NCBI GenBank assembly: GCA_902572515.1
Contig: CACGGJ010000012.1
Span: forward strand, 1-33,790
DNA: 33,790 nt
Direction of reading: 5' to 3'
From: an uncultured Pelagibacteraceae bacterium
GTDB lineage: Bacteria > Pseudomonadota > Alphaproteobacteria > Pelagibacterales > Pelagibacteraceae
Shown here piece after piece: positions 10,071 through 18,261 of the stretch. Each line of letters begins with the position of its first letter. The first letter of the stretch is position 1. Both the position numbers and the translations under genes were made by a program. Below the pieces are notes generated by a model that saw only the letters and a program-made list of their open reading frames with translations, searched no databases and was not told the DNA's origin.

Positions 10071-12136
10071 TGTCAGAGTTTTTTTTAGAATTATTTAGTG
10101 AAGAAATTCCTTCAAATCTTCAACAAAATTTAAGGGAAGACTTACTTAAAAGTTTTAATGATTTATTTTTAGAAAAATCAATTTTATTTAAAAAAAGCTC
10201 TTCATATTCAACACCAAACAGACTAGTGGTATTATTTGAAGGTGTTCAAAAGAATGTTGTACTAAAATCTGAGGAGATTAAAGGTCCAAATATTAAGTCA
10301 CCAGAGGTAGCACTCGAGGGGTTTGTTAGATCAAATAAAGTCTTAAAAAAGGATCTCTACCAAAAGAAAACAGACAAAGGAGAATTTTATTTTTTCAAGA
10401 CAAAATCAAAAAAATTGCACACACATGAATTATTAGAGGAATTTATCCCAATATTATTAAATAAAATTCAATGGAAAAAATCAATGTATTGGGGAACTTT
10501 TGACCTAAATTGGGGTAGACCTTTAAAGTCAATTCTAGCTGTATTTGACAAAAAAAAGTTAAATTTTAATTTTCATCACCTAACATCTTCTAACTCTACT
10601 TTTATTGATAAAGAATTTGAGGAAAATAAAAAGTCTTTCTTAGAATTTAAAAATTATAAAAGTTTTTTTAAAAAAATTGATATTATCGTTGATCACAATG
10701 AAAGAAAAAAATTAATAGAAAAAAAATTTAATAATATATTAAAAAATAAAAATATTAAGATCCAACATAATCCTAGATTACTTAATGAAGTTGTAGATTT
10801 AACAGATCAACCAAATATCCTTCTTTGTGAATTTGATAAAAAATTTTTAAATATTCCAAAAGAAATATTAATTATTACCATGCAATACCATCAAAAATAT
10901 TTTCCTATATTTGATAATAAAGAAAATATTACCAATGAGTTTTTAGTGGTTGCAAACAAAAAAGACAAAAAGGGATTAATTAAATTAGGAAATGAAAGAG
11001 TAGTTGAAGCAAGATTAAGGGATGCAGAATTTTTTTGGAAAAAAGACAAATCTCAAAATATGGTCAAAAAAGTTACTGAATTAAAATCAATGAATTATTT
11101 TAAAGGATTGGGAAGTTATTTCGATAAAGCTCAAAGAATGAGAAAATTGGGTGGAATGATATCTGATGAACTTTTAATCAGTAAAGAAAAAGTTGAATTG
11201 TCAGCATCAATTTGTAAAGTTGATTTATTATCAGAACTAGTAGGTGAATTTCCAGAACTCCAAGGTGTAATGGGAGGTTATTTTGCTAACGCACAAGGTT
11301 TTGATAAAGATTTAGCTTTGGCAATAAGTGAGCAATATTTACCCACAGGCTCAGGTTCAAGAGTTCCAAAAAAACCATTTAGCATAGCCCTTTCTTTGGC
11401 TGATAAGATAGATACTTTAGTTGGTTTTTTTGGTTTAAACCAAAAGCCTACAAGTTCTAAAGATCCGTATGCTCTAAGAAGATTAGCATTGGGGGTAATA
11501 AGAATAATAGTTGAAAATAAAAAAGATTTTAAAATAAAAGATTTAATTAATTATTCTTCAAGCTTGTATTTAGATCAAGGTTTTGAAATTAATAACCAAT
11601 CTTTACAAAATGAATTATCAGATTTTTTAATGGATAGATTAAAATATCACATGAAGGAAGAAAATATTAGAAATGATATAATTCAAGCATCAACCAGTTC
11701 TTTTAAATTAGATCAATCTGTTATTATTTTTAATAAAGCTAAACATTTAAATAAAATTATTAACAAACCTAATGGTTTAGATATTGTTGCAAGCTATAAA
11801 AGAGCCTCAAATATTTTAGACGGTGAATTAAAAAATAATAAAATAGAATTATCAAATACAACTGACCCTGGTATTTTTAAAACTGAGTTAGAAAAAAACC
11901 TATTTAAAAAAATTAGTGAATTAAGGAAATATTTCTCAGGTATTAATAAAGATGAAAATTATGTTCAAACATTGAACAATTTAGCTAACGTTAAAAAAGA
12001 GGTTTTTGACTTTTTTGACAATGTAATTGTTAATGAAAATGATCCGGTCATAAAGAAGAATAGGCTGGAACTAATCCAAATGATGTGTAAAACGTTCAAC
12101 AATTATGTTAATTTTTCCCTAATCGACTCCCATTAA
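10070..12136 (+). CDS. glyS: Glycine--tRNA ligase beta subunit
   Basis: The tRNA-binding beta subunit that works with GlyQ. It is 688 residues, the usual size. It opens with the family start (FFLELFSEEIPSNLQQ), has the conserved NWGRPLKSILAVFD segment near 145, an HD-like central region (from about residue 350, including the run ELVGEFPELQGVMGGYFA), KDPYALRRLALGVIRI, and a C-terminal helical anticodon-binding domain. It overlaps glyQ by one base and the downstream ppdK by one base, so the three are likely co-transcribed and translationally coupled. Confidence 0.97.
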   Translation: MSEFFLELFSEEIPSNLQQNLREDLLKSFNDLFLEKSILFKKSSSYSTPNRLVVLFEGVQKNVVLKSEEIKGPNIKSPEVALEGFVRSNKVLKKDLYQKKTDKGEFYFFKTKSKKLHTHELLEEFIPILLNKIQWKKSMYWGTFDLNWGRPLKSILAVFDKKKLNFNFHHLTSSNSTFIDKEFEENKKSFLEFKNYKSFFKKIDIIVDHNERKKLIEKKFNNILKNKNIKIQHNPRLLNEVVDLTDQPNILLCEFDKKFLNIPKEILIITMQYHQKYFPIFDNKENITNEFLVVANKKDKKGLIKLGNERVVEARLRDAEFFWKKDKSQNMVKKVTELKSMNYFKGLGSYFDKAQRMRKLGGMISDELLISKEKVELSASICKVDLLSELVGEFPELQGVMGGYFANAQGFDKDLALAISEQYLPTGSGSRVPKKPFSIALSLADKIDTLVGFFGLNQKPTSSKDPYALRRLALGVIRIIVENKKDFKIKDLINYSSSLYLDQGFEINNQSLQNELSDFLMDRLKYHMKEENIRNDIIQASTSSFKLDQSVIIFNKAKHLNKIINKPNGLDIVASYKRASNILDGELKNNKIELSNTTDPGIFKTELEKNLFKKISELRKYFSGINKDENYVQTLNNLANVKKEVFDFFDNVIVNENDPVIKKNRLELIQMMCKTFNNYVNFSLIDSH

Positions 12137-14793
12137 TGAAAAAACTTATATTAAACTTTAATTCTAAGGATAGTAAAAAAATTAAAAATCCTAAAAACTT
12201 TTTAGGAGGAAAAGGTGCTAATCTTTCTGAAATGGGAAGAATGGGTCTCCCAGTACCTCCTGGTTTTACAATATCTACAAAAGTTTGTGAAATTTTTTAT
12301 AAGGATAAAAAAAAATTAAATAAAAATTTAATTTCTCAAATTAAAAAAGAATTAAAATTAATTGAAAAAGATGTTTCTAAAAAATTTGGAGACTTAAAAA
12401 ATCCACTTTTGTTGTCTGTACGTTCAGGCGCAAGAGTATCAATGCCAGGCATGATGGATACTATTTTAAATCTGGGTCTGAACGATAAAACAGTTAAAGC
12501 TTTAGCAATCAAAACTTCAAATGGAAGATTTGCTAAAGATAGTTATAGAAGATTCATTCAAATGTACGGCAATGTGGTAATGGGCGTAGAAGGTTATCAT
12601 TTTGAGGAATTAATTGAAAATTATAAACTTACTAAAGGTGTTTTGTTAGATACAGATTTAGATGAAAGTGATTGGGATGGATTAATTGAAGATTTTAAAA
12701 GAACAGTAAGAGAAAAGGCAAAAAAAGATTTTCCTCAAGATGTTCATGAACAATTGCTAGGAGCAATAAGTTCAGTATTTTTATCGTGGGAAAGTAATAG
12801 AGCAAAAGTTTATAGAAAATTAAATCAAATCCCAGCTGAGTGGGGAACTGCTGTAAATGTTCAATCAATGGTTTTTGGAAATATGGGTGATGATTGCGCA
12901 ACAGGAGTTGTGTTTACCAGAAATCCATCAGATGGATCAAATGAAATATATGGTGAGTATTTAATTAATGCGCAAGGCGAAGATGTTGTAGCGGGTACAA
13001 GGACTCCTCAATACATAACAAAAAAAGCTAGGAGAGATGCTAAAGTAAAAGAATTATCAATGGAAGAAGCTATGCCTCAAGTTTTTAAAGAACTTCAAAA
13101 AATTTTGAAAAAATTAGAGATGCACTACAAAGATATGCAAGACGTAGAGTTTACCGTTGAAAATAATAAATTATGGATGCTTCAAACAAGATCAGGAAAA
13201 AGGACAGCAAAATCGGCAGTCAAGATTGCAGTTGATATGGTTAAAGAAAAATTAATTTCAAAAAAAGAAGCTGTGTTAAGAATTGACCCAAATTCTCTGG
13301 ATACACTTTTGCACCCTACTTTGGACGAAAAAAGCTCAATAAATGTAATCGCAAATGGATTGCCTGCATCGCCAGGTGCAGCCAGTGGTAAAGTTGTATT
13401 TACATCAGAAGAGGCTGAAAGATTAACTGCAATGATGCAAGATACAATTTTGGTAAGAGTAGAGACCTCCCCAGAAGACATACAAGGAATGCATGCTGCA
13501 AAAGGAATTTTGACAGCCAGAGGAGGAATGACAAGTCATGCAGCTGTTGTAGCTAGAGGTATGGGCAGACCATGCGTATCAGGATCAAGTGAAATTGATA
13601 TAAACTATGAAAATAAATCTTTTAAAACTTCTTCAATGGAGATTAAAGAGGGAGACATAATTACTATAGATGGTTCAACTGGAAGAATTATTGCTGGAAG
13701 TGTTTCAACTGTGAAACCAGAAATATCTGGTGATTTTTCTAAGCTAATGTATTGGGCTGATAATTTTAGAAAATTAAAAGTAAGAACAAATTCAGAGACA
13801 CCAAAAGATACTAAAACAGCAAAAGATTTTGGTGCTGAGGGTATTGGACTATGTAGAACTGAACATATGTTTTTTGATGAAGAAAGAATTCTGTCTGTGA
13901 GAGAAATGATATTATCAAAAACAAAAGAAGACAGAGCATTAGCACTAGAAAAGCTATTGCCGCATCAAAGAAAAGATTTTATTGATATTTTTAAAATTAT
14001 GAGTGGATTACCAGTAACAGTAAGATTGTTGGACCCACCATTGCATGAATTTTTACCACGCACAGAAAAGGAAATTAATGAGGTTGCTAACATAGTTAAT
14101 CTTCCACTTAAAGAGGTTGTGTCAAGGATTGAAGAGCTTCATGAGCAAAATCCTATGCTAGGTCATAGAGGATGTCGACTTGGAATATCATTTCCTGAAA
14201 TTTATGAAATGCAGTGTAAAGCAATATTTGAAGCATTAATACAACTTAAAAAAAATAAAATTAAATCAGCATTTCCTGAAATAATGATACCTTTAGTATC
14301 TACTGAAGCCGAGATAAAAATAATGAAAGATTTAGTAATTAAAACTGCAAGTCAAGTTCAACAAGAACATAAATTGAAAATAGAATTTTTAGTAGGTACG
14401 ATGATTGAATTACCCAGAGCAGCAATTAAAGCAAAGGATATTGCAAAGCATGCTGAATTTTTTAGTTTTGGAACAAATGATTTAACTCAAACCACTTTTG
14501 GGATTAGTAGGGATGATAGTGGAAAATTTTTAAATGATTATTTAGAAAACAAAATATTTTCTGTTGATCCTTTTGTCTCAATAGATGATGGAGTTTCAGA
14601 TTTGGTTGAAATAGCAGTAGAAAAAGGATTAAAACAAAACAAAAATCTTAAATTAGGAATCTGTGGAGAGCATGGGGGAGATCCACGTAGTATATCTTTT
14701 TGTTCTAAAGCAGGATTGAATTATGTTTCTTGTTCACCTTATAGAGTTCCTATTGCTAGATTAGCTGCTGCCCAAGCAGAACTTAAAAAATAA
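12136..14793 (+). CDS. ppdK: Pyruvate, phosphate dikinase
   Basis: Interconverts pyruvate, ATP and phosphate with PEP, AMP and pyrophosphate. The 885-residue protein has the full domain order. The N-terminal nucleotide-binding domain includes GGKGANLSEM from 24 and SVRSGARVSMPGMMDTI from 94. The swivelling phosphohistidine domain has GGMTSHAAVVARGMGRPC with His468. The C-terminal PEP/pyruvate barrel has GICGEHGGDP with the catalytic Cys843. A reversible, PPi-linked enzyme suits a lean genome that must move between pyruvate and PEP. The placement directly after glyS with a one-base overlap is a compact-genome arrangement rather than a pathway link. Confidence 0.98.
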   Translation: MKKLILNFNSKDSKKIKNPKNFLGGKGANLSEMGRMGLPVPPGFTISTKVCEIFYKDKKKLNKNLISQIKKELKLIEKDVSKKFGDLKNPLLLSVRSGARVSMPGMMDTILNLGLNDKTVKALAIKTSNGRFAKDSYRRFIQMYGNVVMGVEGYHFEELIENYKLTKGVLLDTDLDESDWDGLIEDFKRTVREKAKKDFPQDVHEQLLGAISSVFLSWESNRAKVYRKLNQIPAEWGTAVNVQSMVFGNMGDDCATGVVFTRNPSDGSNEIYGEYLINAQGEDVVAGTRTPQYITKKARRDAKVKELSMEEAMPQVFKELQKILKKLEMHYKDMQDVEFTVENNKLWMLQTRSGKRTAKSAVKIAVDMVKEKLISKKEAVLRIDPNSLDTLLHPTLDEKSSINVIANGLPASPGAASGKVVFTSEEAERLTAMMQDTILVRVETSPEDIQGMHAAKGILTARGGMTSHAAVVARGMGRPCVSGSSEIDINYENKSFKTSSMEIKEGDIITIDGSTGRIIAGSVSTVKPEISGDFSKLMYWADNFRKLKVRTNSETPKDTKTAKDFGAEGIGLCRTEHMFFDEERILSVREMILSKTKEDRALALEKLLPHQRKDFIDIFKIMSGLPVTVRLLDPPLHEFLPRTEKEINEVANIVNLPLKEVVSRIEELHEQNPMLGHRGCRLGISFPEIYEMQCKAIFEALIQLKKNKIKSAFPEIMIPLVSTEAEIKIMKDLVIKTASQVQQEHKLKIEFLVGTMIELPRAAIKAKDIAKHAEFFSFGTNDLTQTTFGISRDDSGKFLNDYLENKIFSVDPFVSIDDGVSDLVEIAVEKGLKQNKNLKLGICGEHGGDPRSISFCSKAGLNYVSCSPYRVPIARLAAAQAELKK

Positions 14794-14802
14794 ATAATTT
14801 AT

Positions 14803-16092
14803 ATGGGTTTAAATAAATATTATAATATTGCTAAAAAAAATTTATTTCCATTAACAAGAAGCCTTACGGGACAAGGTGTTAGAAAAACATTAAAGATTAT
14901 TCAAAGTGAGTTTAAAAACCTTAAAATTAAAAAGATAAAATCTGGAACAAGAGTATTTGACTGGAAAACTCCTCCAGAGTGGAATGTCTTAGATGGTTAT
15001 ATCTTAGATAAATATAATAATAAGATTGTAGATTTTAAAAAAAATAATCTACATTTAGTTGGATATTCAATGCCAATTAAAAAAAAAATATTTAAGAAAG
15101 AATTGTTTGAAAAGTTATATTTTTTAAAAAATCAACCAGATGCAATTCCTTATATCACATCATATTATAAAAAAAGTTGGGGATTTTGTATTTCATACAA
15201 TCAGTTTAAAAAATTTCAAAAAAAATATTCATCAAAAGATAAATTTAAAGTTGTAATAAATTCAAGTTTCAAAAAAAATGGAGACTTAAATTATGGAGAG
15301 TTAATTTTGAAAGGGAAATCAAAAAAAGAAATTTTAATTTCTACATATATTTGTCATCCTTCAATGGCAAATAATGAGTTATCTGGACCCATTGTTTCTA
15401 TGAGTTTAATAAACCATTTTAGAAAAAAGAAATTAAATAAAACTTTAAGATTTATTTTTATACCTGAAACAATTGGTTCAATTTCTTATTTAAGTAAAAA
15501 TCTAAAATATTTAAAAAAAAATGTAATTGGTGGTTATAATCTTTCTTGTATAGGAGATGAAAGACAACATTCTTGTATGTTTTCAAAATACAAAAATTCA
15601 CCATCAGATGAAGCAATTATTGAGGCTTATAGATTATTAAAAATAAAGAATTATAAAGTTTATTCTTTTTTGAAAAGGGGATCTGATGAAAGACAATATA
15701 ATTCACCAGGTGTAGATTTGAAGATATCATCAATTTTTAGAACAAAATATCACGAATATCCAGAGTACCATACTTCTTTAGATAATTTTGATTTGGTTAC
15801 AGTTAAAGGCTGTCTTGGAGGTTTTAAAGTTGCAAAAAAATCAATTGAAATCATGTTGAAAAGAATTTATCCAGAGTTTAAGTTTTTATGTGAACCACAG
15901 ATGACTAAAAGAAACCTTTATCCATCATTATCAGTAAAAGGAACAAAAAAGCCAATTAAAAATTATATGAATTTTCTTCAATACTCAGATGGAACAAACT
16001 CTCTAGAAAAAATTTCAAAACTAATTATGTTGAATAATAAAATAGTTAAAAAAATTTATTTATTATTAGAGAAAAATAAACTAATAAAATAA
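14803..16092 (+). CDS. DUF4910/DUF2172-type M28-like protein with winged-helix C-terminus
   Basis: A 429-residue protein that resembles the family of putative zinc aminopeptidases with an inserted DUF2172 domain and a C-terminal winged helix (DUF4910 family, recalled, not searched). It starts with FPLTRSLTGQGVR (15-27), as that family does. Candidate metal-site segments are ICHPSMANNELSGP (183-196), PETIGS from 221, DERQ at 252 and 295, and EYPEYHTSLD (318-327). The C-terminal FLQYSDGTNSLEKIS and following helices look like the winged helix. Family members are common in surface-polysaccharide clusters, but the substrate is unknown. It lies 9 bases after ppdK and is paired with a methyltransferase. 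Its strong Lys/Asn bias suggests an accessory gene. Confidence 0.8.
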   Translation: MGLNKYYNIAKKNLFPLTRSLTGQGVRKTLKIIQSEFKNLKIKKIKSGTRVFDWKTPPEWNVLDGYILDKYNNKIVDFKKNNLHLVGYSMPIKKKIFKKELFEKLYFLKNQPDAIPYITSYYKKSWGFCISYNQFKKFQKKYSSKDKFKVVINSSFKKNGDLNYGELILKGKSKKEILISTYICHPSMANNELSGPIVSMSLINHFRKKKLNKTLRFIFIPETIGSISYLSKNLKYLKKNVIGGYNLSCIGDERQHSCMFSKYKNSPSDEAIIEAYRLLKIKNYKVYSFLKRGSDERQYNSPGVDLKISSIFRTKYHEYPEYHTSLDNFDLVTVKGCLGGFKVAKKSIEIMLKRIYPEFKFLCEPQMTKRNLYPSLSVKGTKKPIKNYMNFLQYSDGTNSLEKISKLIMLNNKIVKKIYLLLEKNKLIK

Positions 16093-16113
16093 TCTTAATT
16101 AAAAAATTTGACT

Positions 16114-16974
16114 ATGAAAAAAATTGACTCTTTTAAGCATTTCAATAAAAAAAATTCTGTAAATGAATATTCCCAAATGTATAAAAAATTAACATTTGAT
16201 GTAAAATATCCTGCGAATGTAAAAAGAGAAGAAATTTTTGTAAATCTTCTAAAAAAGCATAAACCAAAAAAAATTGTAGACGCTGGTTGTGGTGCAGGAA
16301 TGCCTTTAATTGACATCAAAAAAAGAGGATTTGACATTATTGGTTACGATAAAGCTGCCAATATGGTTTCAGAGGCGCATAAAAATTTAAAAAGGTCTAG
16401 ATTATCTAGTGATTTAATATTTGCTGATGATTTTGAAAATCCAAAAAAAATTAAAAACAATTCTGTAGATTGTATTTTGGGAATGGGTGCTTTTTATTAT
16501 TCAAAAAATGTTAATAAAACACTTTTAAATCAAAGAAAAAAATTAAGAAAAAATGGAAGATTAATTTTTTCTCTAAGAAACAGATTGTTTGATATTGCTA
16601 CATTAAATAATTATTCTAAAATTTTTTTAGACGAACTTTATGAAGTCAAGTCACTTAAAAAAAATTGGAAGAAAAAATATAACATTTTGACTAAAAATTT
16701 TTCAGATAGAAAAAAATTTAAATTTAAAAATATTGATGAAAAAGGTGTCAATAACCATGTTCCACATAACCCAATTACTCTTCCTGGCGAAATGGCTAAA
16801 TTAGGATTAAAAGTTGAAGGAATATATTTTTATCATTTTCATGCTCTCCCTCCCTTATTTGAAAATTTTGATAAATTATACTACAGAAAAATTTCTTGGA
16901 AAATAGAAAACCCTCTAGACTGGAGAGGTTTTTTCTTAGCTTCCACATTTGTTGTAGATTGTAAAAAAATATAA
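16114..16974 (+). CDS. Class I SAM-dependent methyltransferase, substrate unknown
   Basis: A 286-residue methyltransferase of the Rossmann class. Motif I is VDAGCGAGMP at 55-64, the acidic residue at the end of strand 2 is Asp79 (GYDKA), and a motif-IV-like DCILGMGAFYYSKN follows. The C-terminal half (HVPHNPITLPGEMAKLGLKVEG, then HFHALPP) is longer than the minimal fold and may shape the substrate site. I chose the ATG at 16114 over a TTG two codons upstream. It follows the DUF4910-type gene by 21 bases in the same direction, so a shared role in a sugar or surface-compound pathway is possible but unproven. Confidence 0.85.
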   Translation: MKKIDSFKHFNKKNSVNEYSQMYKKLTFDVKYPANVKREEIFVNLLKKHKPKKIVDAGCGAGMPLIDIKKRGFDIIGYDKAANMVSEAHKNLKRSRLSSDLIFADDFENPKKIKNNSVDCILGMGAFYYSKNVNKTLLNQRKKLRKNGRLIFSLRNRLFDIATLNNYSKIFLDELYEVKSLKKNWKKKYNILTKNFSDRKKFKFKNIDEKGVNNHVPHNPITLPGEMAKLGLKVEGIYFYHFHALPPLFENFDKLYYRKISWKIENPLDWRGFFLASTFVVDCKKI

Positions 16975-17002
16975 ATTAAAAAAAAATTACGGAAAAACAA
17001 AT

Positions 17003-17038
17003 AAAAAAAAGTAGGGGCGTTCTGTTGCCAGGTGCCCC
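17003..17038 (-). terminator. Terminator-like hairpin at the 3' end of the tmRNA gene
   Basis: On the minus strand a GGGGC (17034-17038) / GCCCC (17014-17018) stem, extended inside by CTG/CAG pairing, is followed by TAC and a run of eight T (17010-17003). This could be both the terminal stem of the tmRNA coding piece and a Rho-independent terminator. It lies 28 bases downstream of the stop of the convergent methyltransferase gene. Confidence 0.7.
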
Positions 17039-17271
17039 AGACCCCGTTTGCTTAATTAACTAAGTTAATTAGGCAGCAAGTGCGTAACTTTCGTTAGCAA
17101 TTATAAATTAGCCCGTTACGGTGGAACAATCCCGAACGAAAGAATAGCCTTTAGTCACCCGTCGAATCTAGTTCACCCCCATAAGTTGTAATGGTGGAGG
17201 TGGTGGGTACTGCCCCCACGTCCGCAATGGTTATTACGAAATTCGTTTATCGTCGTAGTTGGAAAACCAAC
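17011..17271 (-). ncRNA. ssrA: tmRNA, circularly permuted two-piece form
   Basis: Rescues stalled ribosomes and tags their products for proteolysis. Read leftward, the acceptor piece comes first. It ends in GGACG, a T-arm (TGGG / CCCA), acceptor strand CACCTCC, A and CCA, with the 3' A at 17192. An 11-base spacer (17191-17181) follows, then the 5' end of the coding piece, GGGGGTG (17180-17174), and ATTCGACGGG, identical to the D-like region of E. coli tmRNA. GGGGGTG pairs fully with CACCTCC and leaves a G3-U70 wobble, the alanyl-tRNA synthetase identity pair. The tag frame follows. This order, acceptor before coding, is the permuted form known from alphaproteobacteria. The T-loop reads GGCAGTA, not TTCAACT. 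The outer ends are estimates: a GTTGG/CCAAC hairpin marks the 5' side. Confidence 0.93.
17069..17098 (-). other. tmRNA proteolysis-tag reading frame (ANESYALAA, stop)
   Basis: Nine codons, GCT to GCC, then TAA, encode A-N-E-S-Y-A-L-A-A. With the alanine brought by the tmRNA itself the tag would be AANESYALAA. It ends in the hydrophobic ALAA that ClpXP-type proteases recognise, and closely resembles the E. coli tag AANDENYALAA but is one residue shorter. The resume codon is taken as GCT because a stop codon lies four codons upstream in frame and because A-N starts are usual. Confidence 0.88.
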
Positions 17272-17277
17272 ATTATT

Positions 17278-17305
17278 AATATAAAAGTAATTACAACAGA
17301 TTCAA
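17278..17305 (-). promoter_or_regulatory. ssrA: Candidate promoter of the tmRNA gene
   Basis: On the minus strand a TTGAAT -35 box (17305-17300), a 16-base spacer and a TATATT -10 box (17283-17278) sit just upstream of the acceptor piece. Initiation about seven bases downstream would fall at the GTTGG hairpin near 17271. It overlaps the leader of the divergent thyX gene, whose ATG is at 17314. Confidence 0.6.
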
Positions 17306-17313
17306 TAACAATC

Positions 17314-18261
17314 ATGAAATTAACTAAAGAACAACAAGAAGAAATTAAAAATCAACAATCTCAAAGCAATCAAACAAAAAGAGTTACAGCTCCTGAGCTT
17401 GAAAAAATCCTATATGAAGCAATTCCAGCTTTAGATCATGGTTTTGTAAGAGTTGTTGATTATATGGGCGATGACACATCCATAGTTCAATCAGCTAGAG
17501 TATCGTACGGAAAAGGAACCAAACAAGTTTCAACAGACAAAGGTTTAATAAAATATTTGATGAGGCATTGGCACAGCACTCCATTCGAAATGTGTGAAAT
17601 TAAATATCATGTTAAGCTTCCAATATTTATTGCAAGACAATGGATTAGACATAGAACTGCAAATGTTAATGAATATTCTGCTAGATATTCAATTTTAGAT
17701 AAAGAATTTTATTTGCCATCACAAGAAAATTTAGCTGCTCAATCAACTAGTAACCGACAGGGTAGAGGAGATGTCTTAGAAGGGAAACAGGCGGAGGAAG
17801 TTTTGGAACTTTTAAAAAGTGATGCAGAGAGAACTTATGATAATTATGAGACCATGCTTAATGAAAGATTTGATGGATCAACTATTGATGAAAATAAAAA
17901 AGGCTTAGCTAGAGAACTTGCAAGAATGAATTTAACACTAAATACCTATACACAATGGTATTGGAAAACTGATTTATTAAATTTGATGAATTTTTTAAGA
18001 TTAAGAGCTGATAGTCATGCTCAATATGAAATTAGAGTTTATGCCGACATAATGCTGGATACTGTAAAAAAATGGGTCCCCACAACTTATGATGCTTTTA
18101 TGGATTATAGAGTTGGAGGTACTGAGGTTTCTGCAAAAGGAAAATTAATTATTCAAAAATTTATCAAAGGTGAAAATGTGGATATTGAAAGTTCTGGTTT
18201 ATCTAAAAGAGAGTGGAATGAATTAATGACTGCTTTTGATCTTAAAGATAAGTTGATTTAA
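17314..18261 (+). CDS. thyX: Flavin-dependent thymidylate synthase
   Basis: Makes dTMP from dUMP using methylene-tetrahydrofolate, NADPH and FAD. In the 315-residue protein the ThyX signature RHR-x7-S is present as [11 protein letters not shown] at 112-122, preceded by [19 protein letters not shown] (85-103) and followed by the C-terminal [13 protein letters not shown] region. The start is the ATG at 17314. The open frame runs on to 17191, but those 41 codons lie on the opposite strand of the tmRNA gene and its promoter, so the longer form is an artefact. ThyX in place of ThyA is usual in lean alphaproteobacteria. The 3' end overlaps the convergent mrp-like gene by 20 bases. Confidence 0.97.
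   Translation: MKLTKEQQEEIKNQQSQSNQTKRVTAPELEKILYEAIPALDHGFVRVVDYMGDDTSIVQSARVSYGKGTKQVSTDKGLIKYLMRHWHSTPFEMCEIKYHVKLPIFIARQWIRHRTANVNEYSARYSILDKEFYLPSQENLAAQSTSNRQGRGDVLEGKQAEEVLELLKSDAERTYDNYETMLNERFDGSTIDENKKGLARELARMNLTLNTYTQWYWKTDLLNLMNFLRLRADSHAQYEIRVYADIMLDTVKKWVPTTYDAFMDYRVGGTEVSAKGKLIIQKFIKGENVDIESSGLSKREWNELMTAFDLKDKLI

Noticed and set aside
13182..13481. 99-codon minus-strand open frame inside ppdK
   Set aside because: Antisense to well-conserved dikinase sequence, with no features of its own.
17191..17313. N-terminal 41 residues of a longer ThyX
   Set aside because: They are encoded opposite the tmRNA acceptor piece and promoter. The conserved ThyX fold begins after the ATG at 17314.
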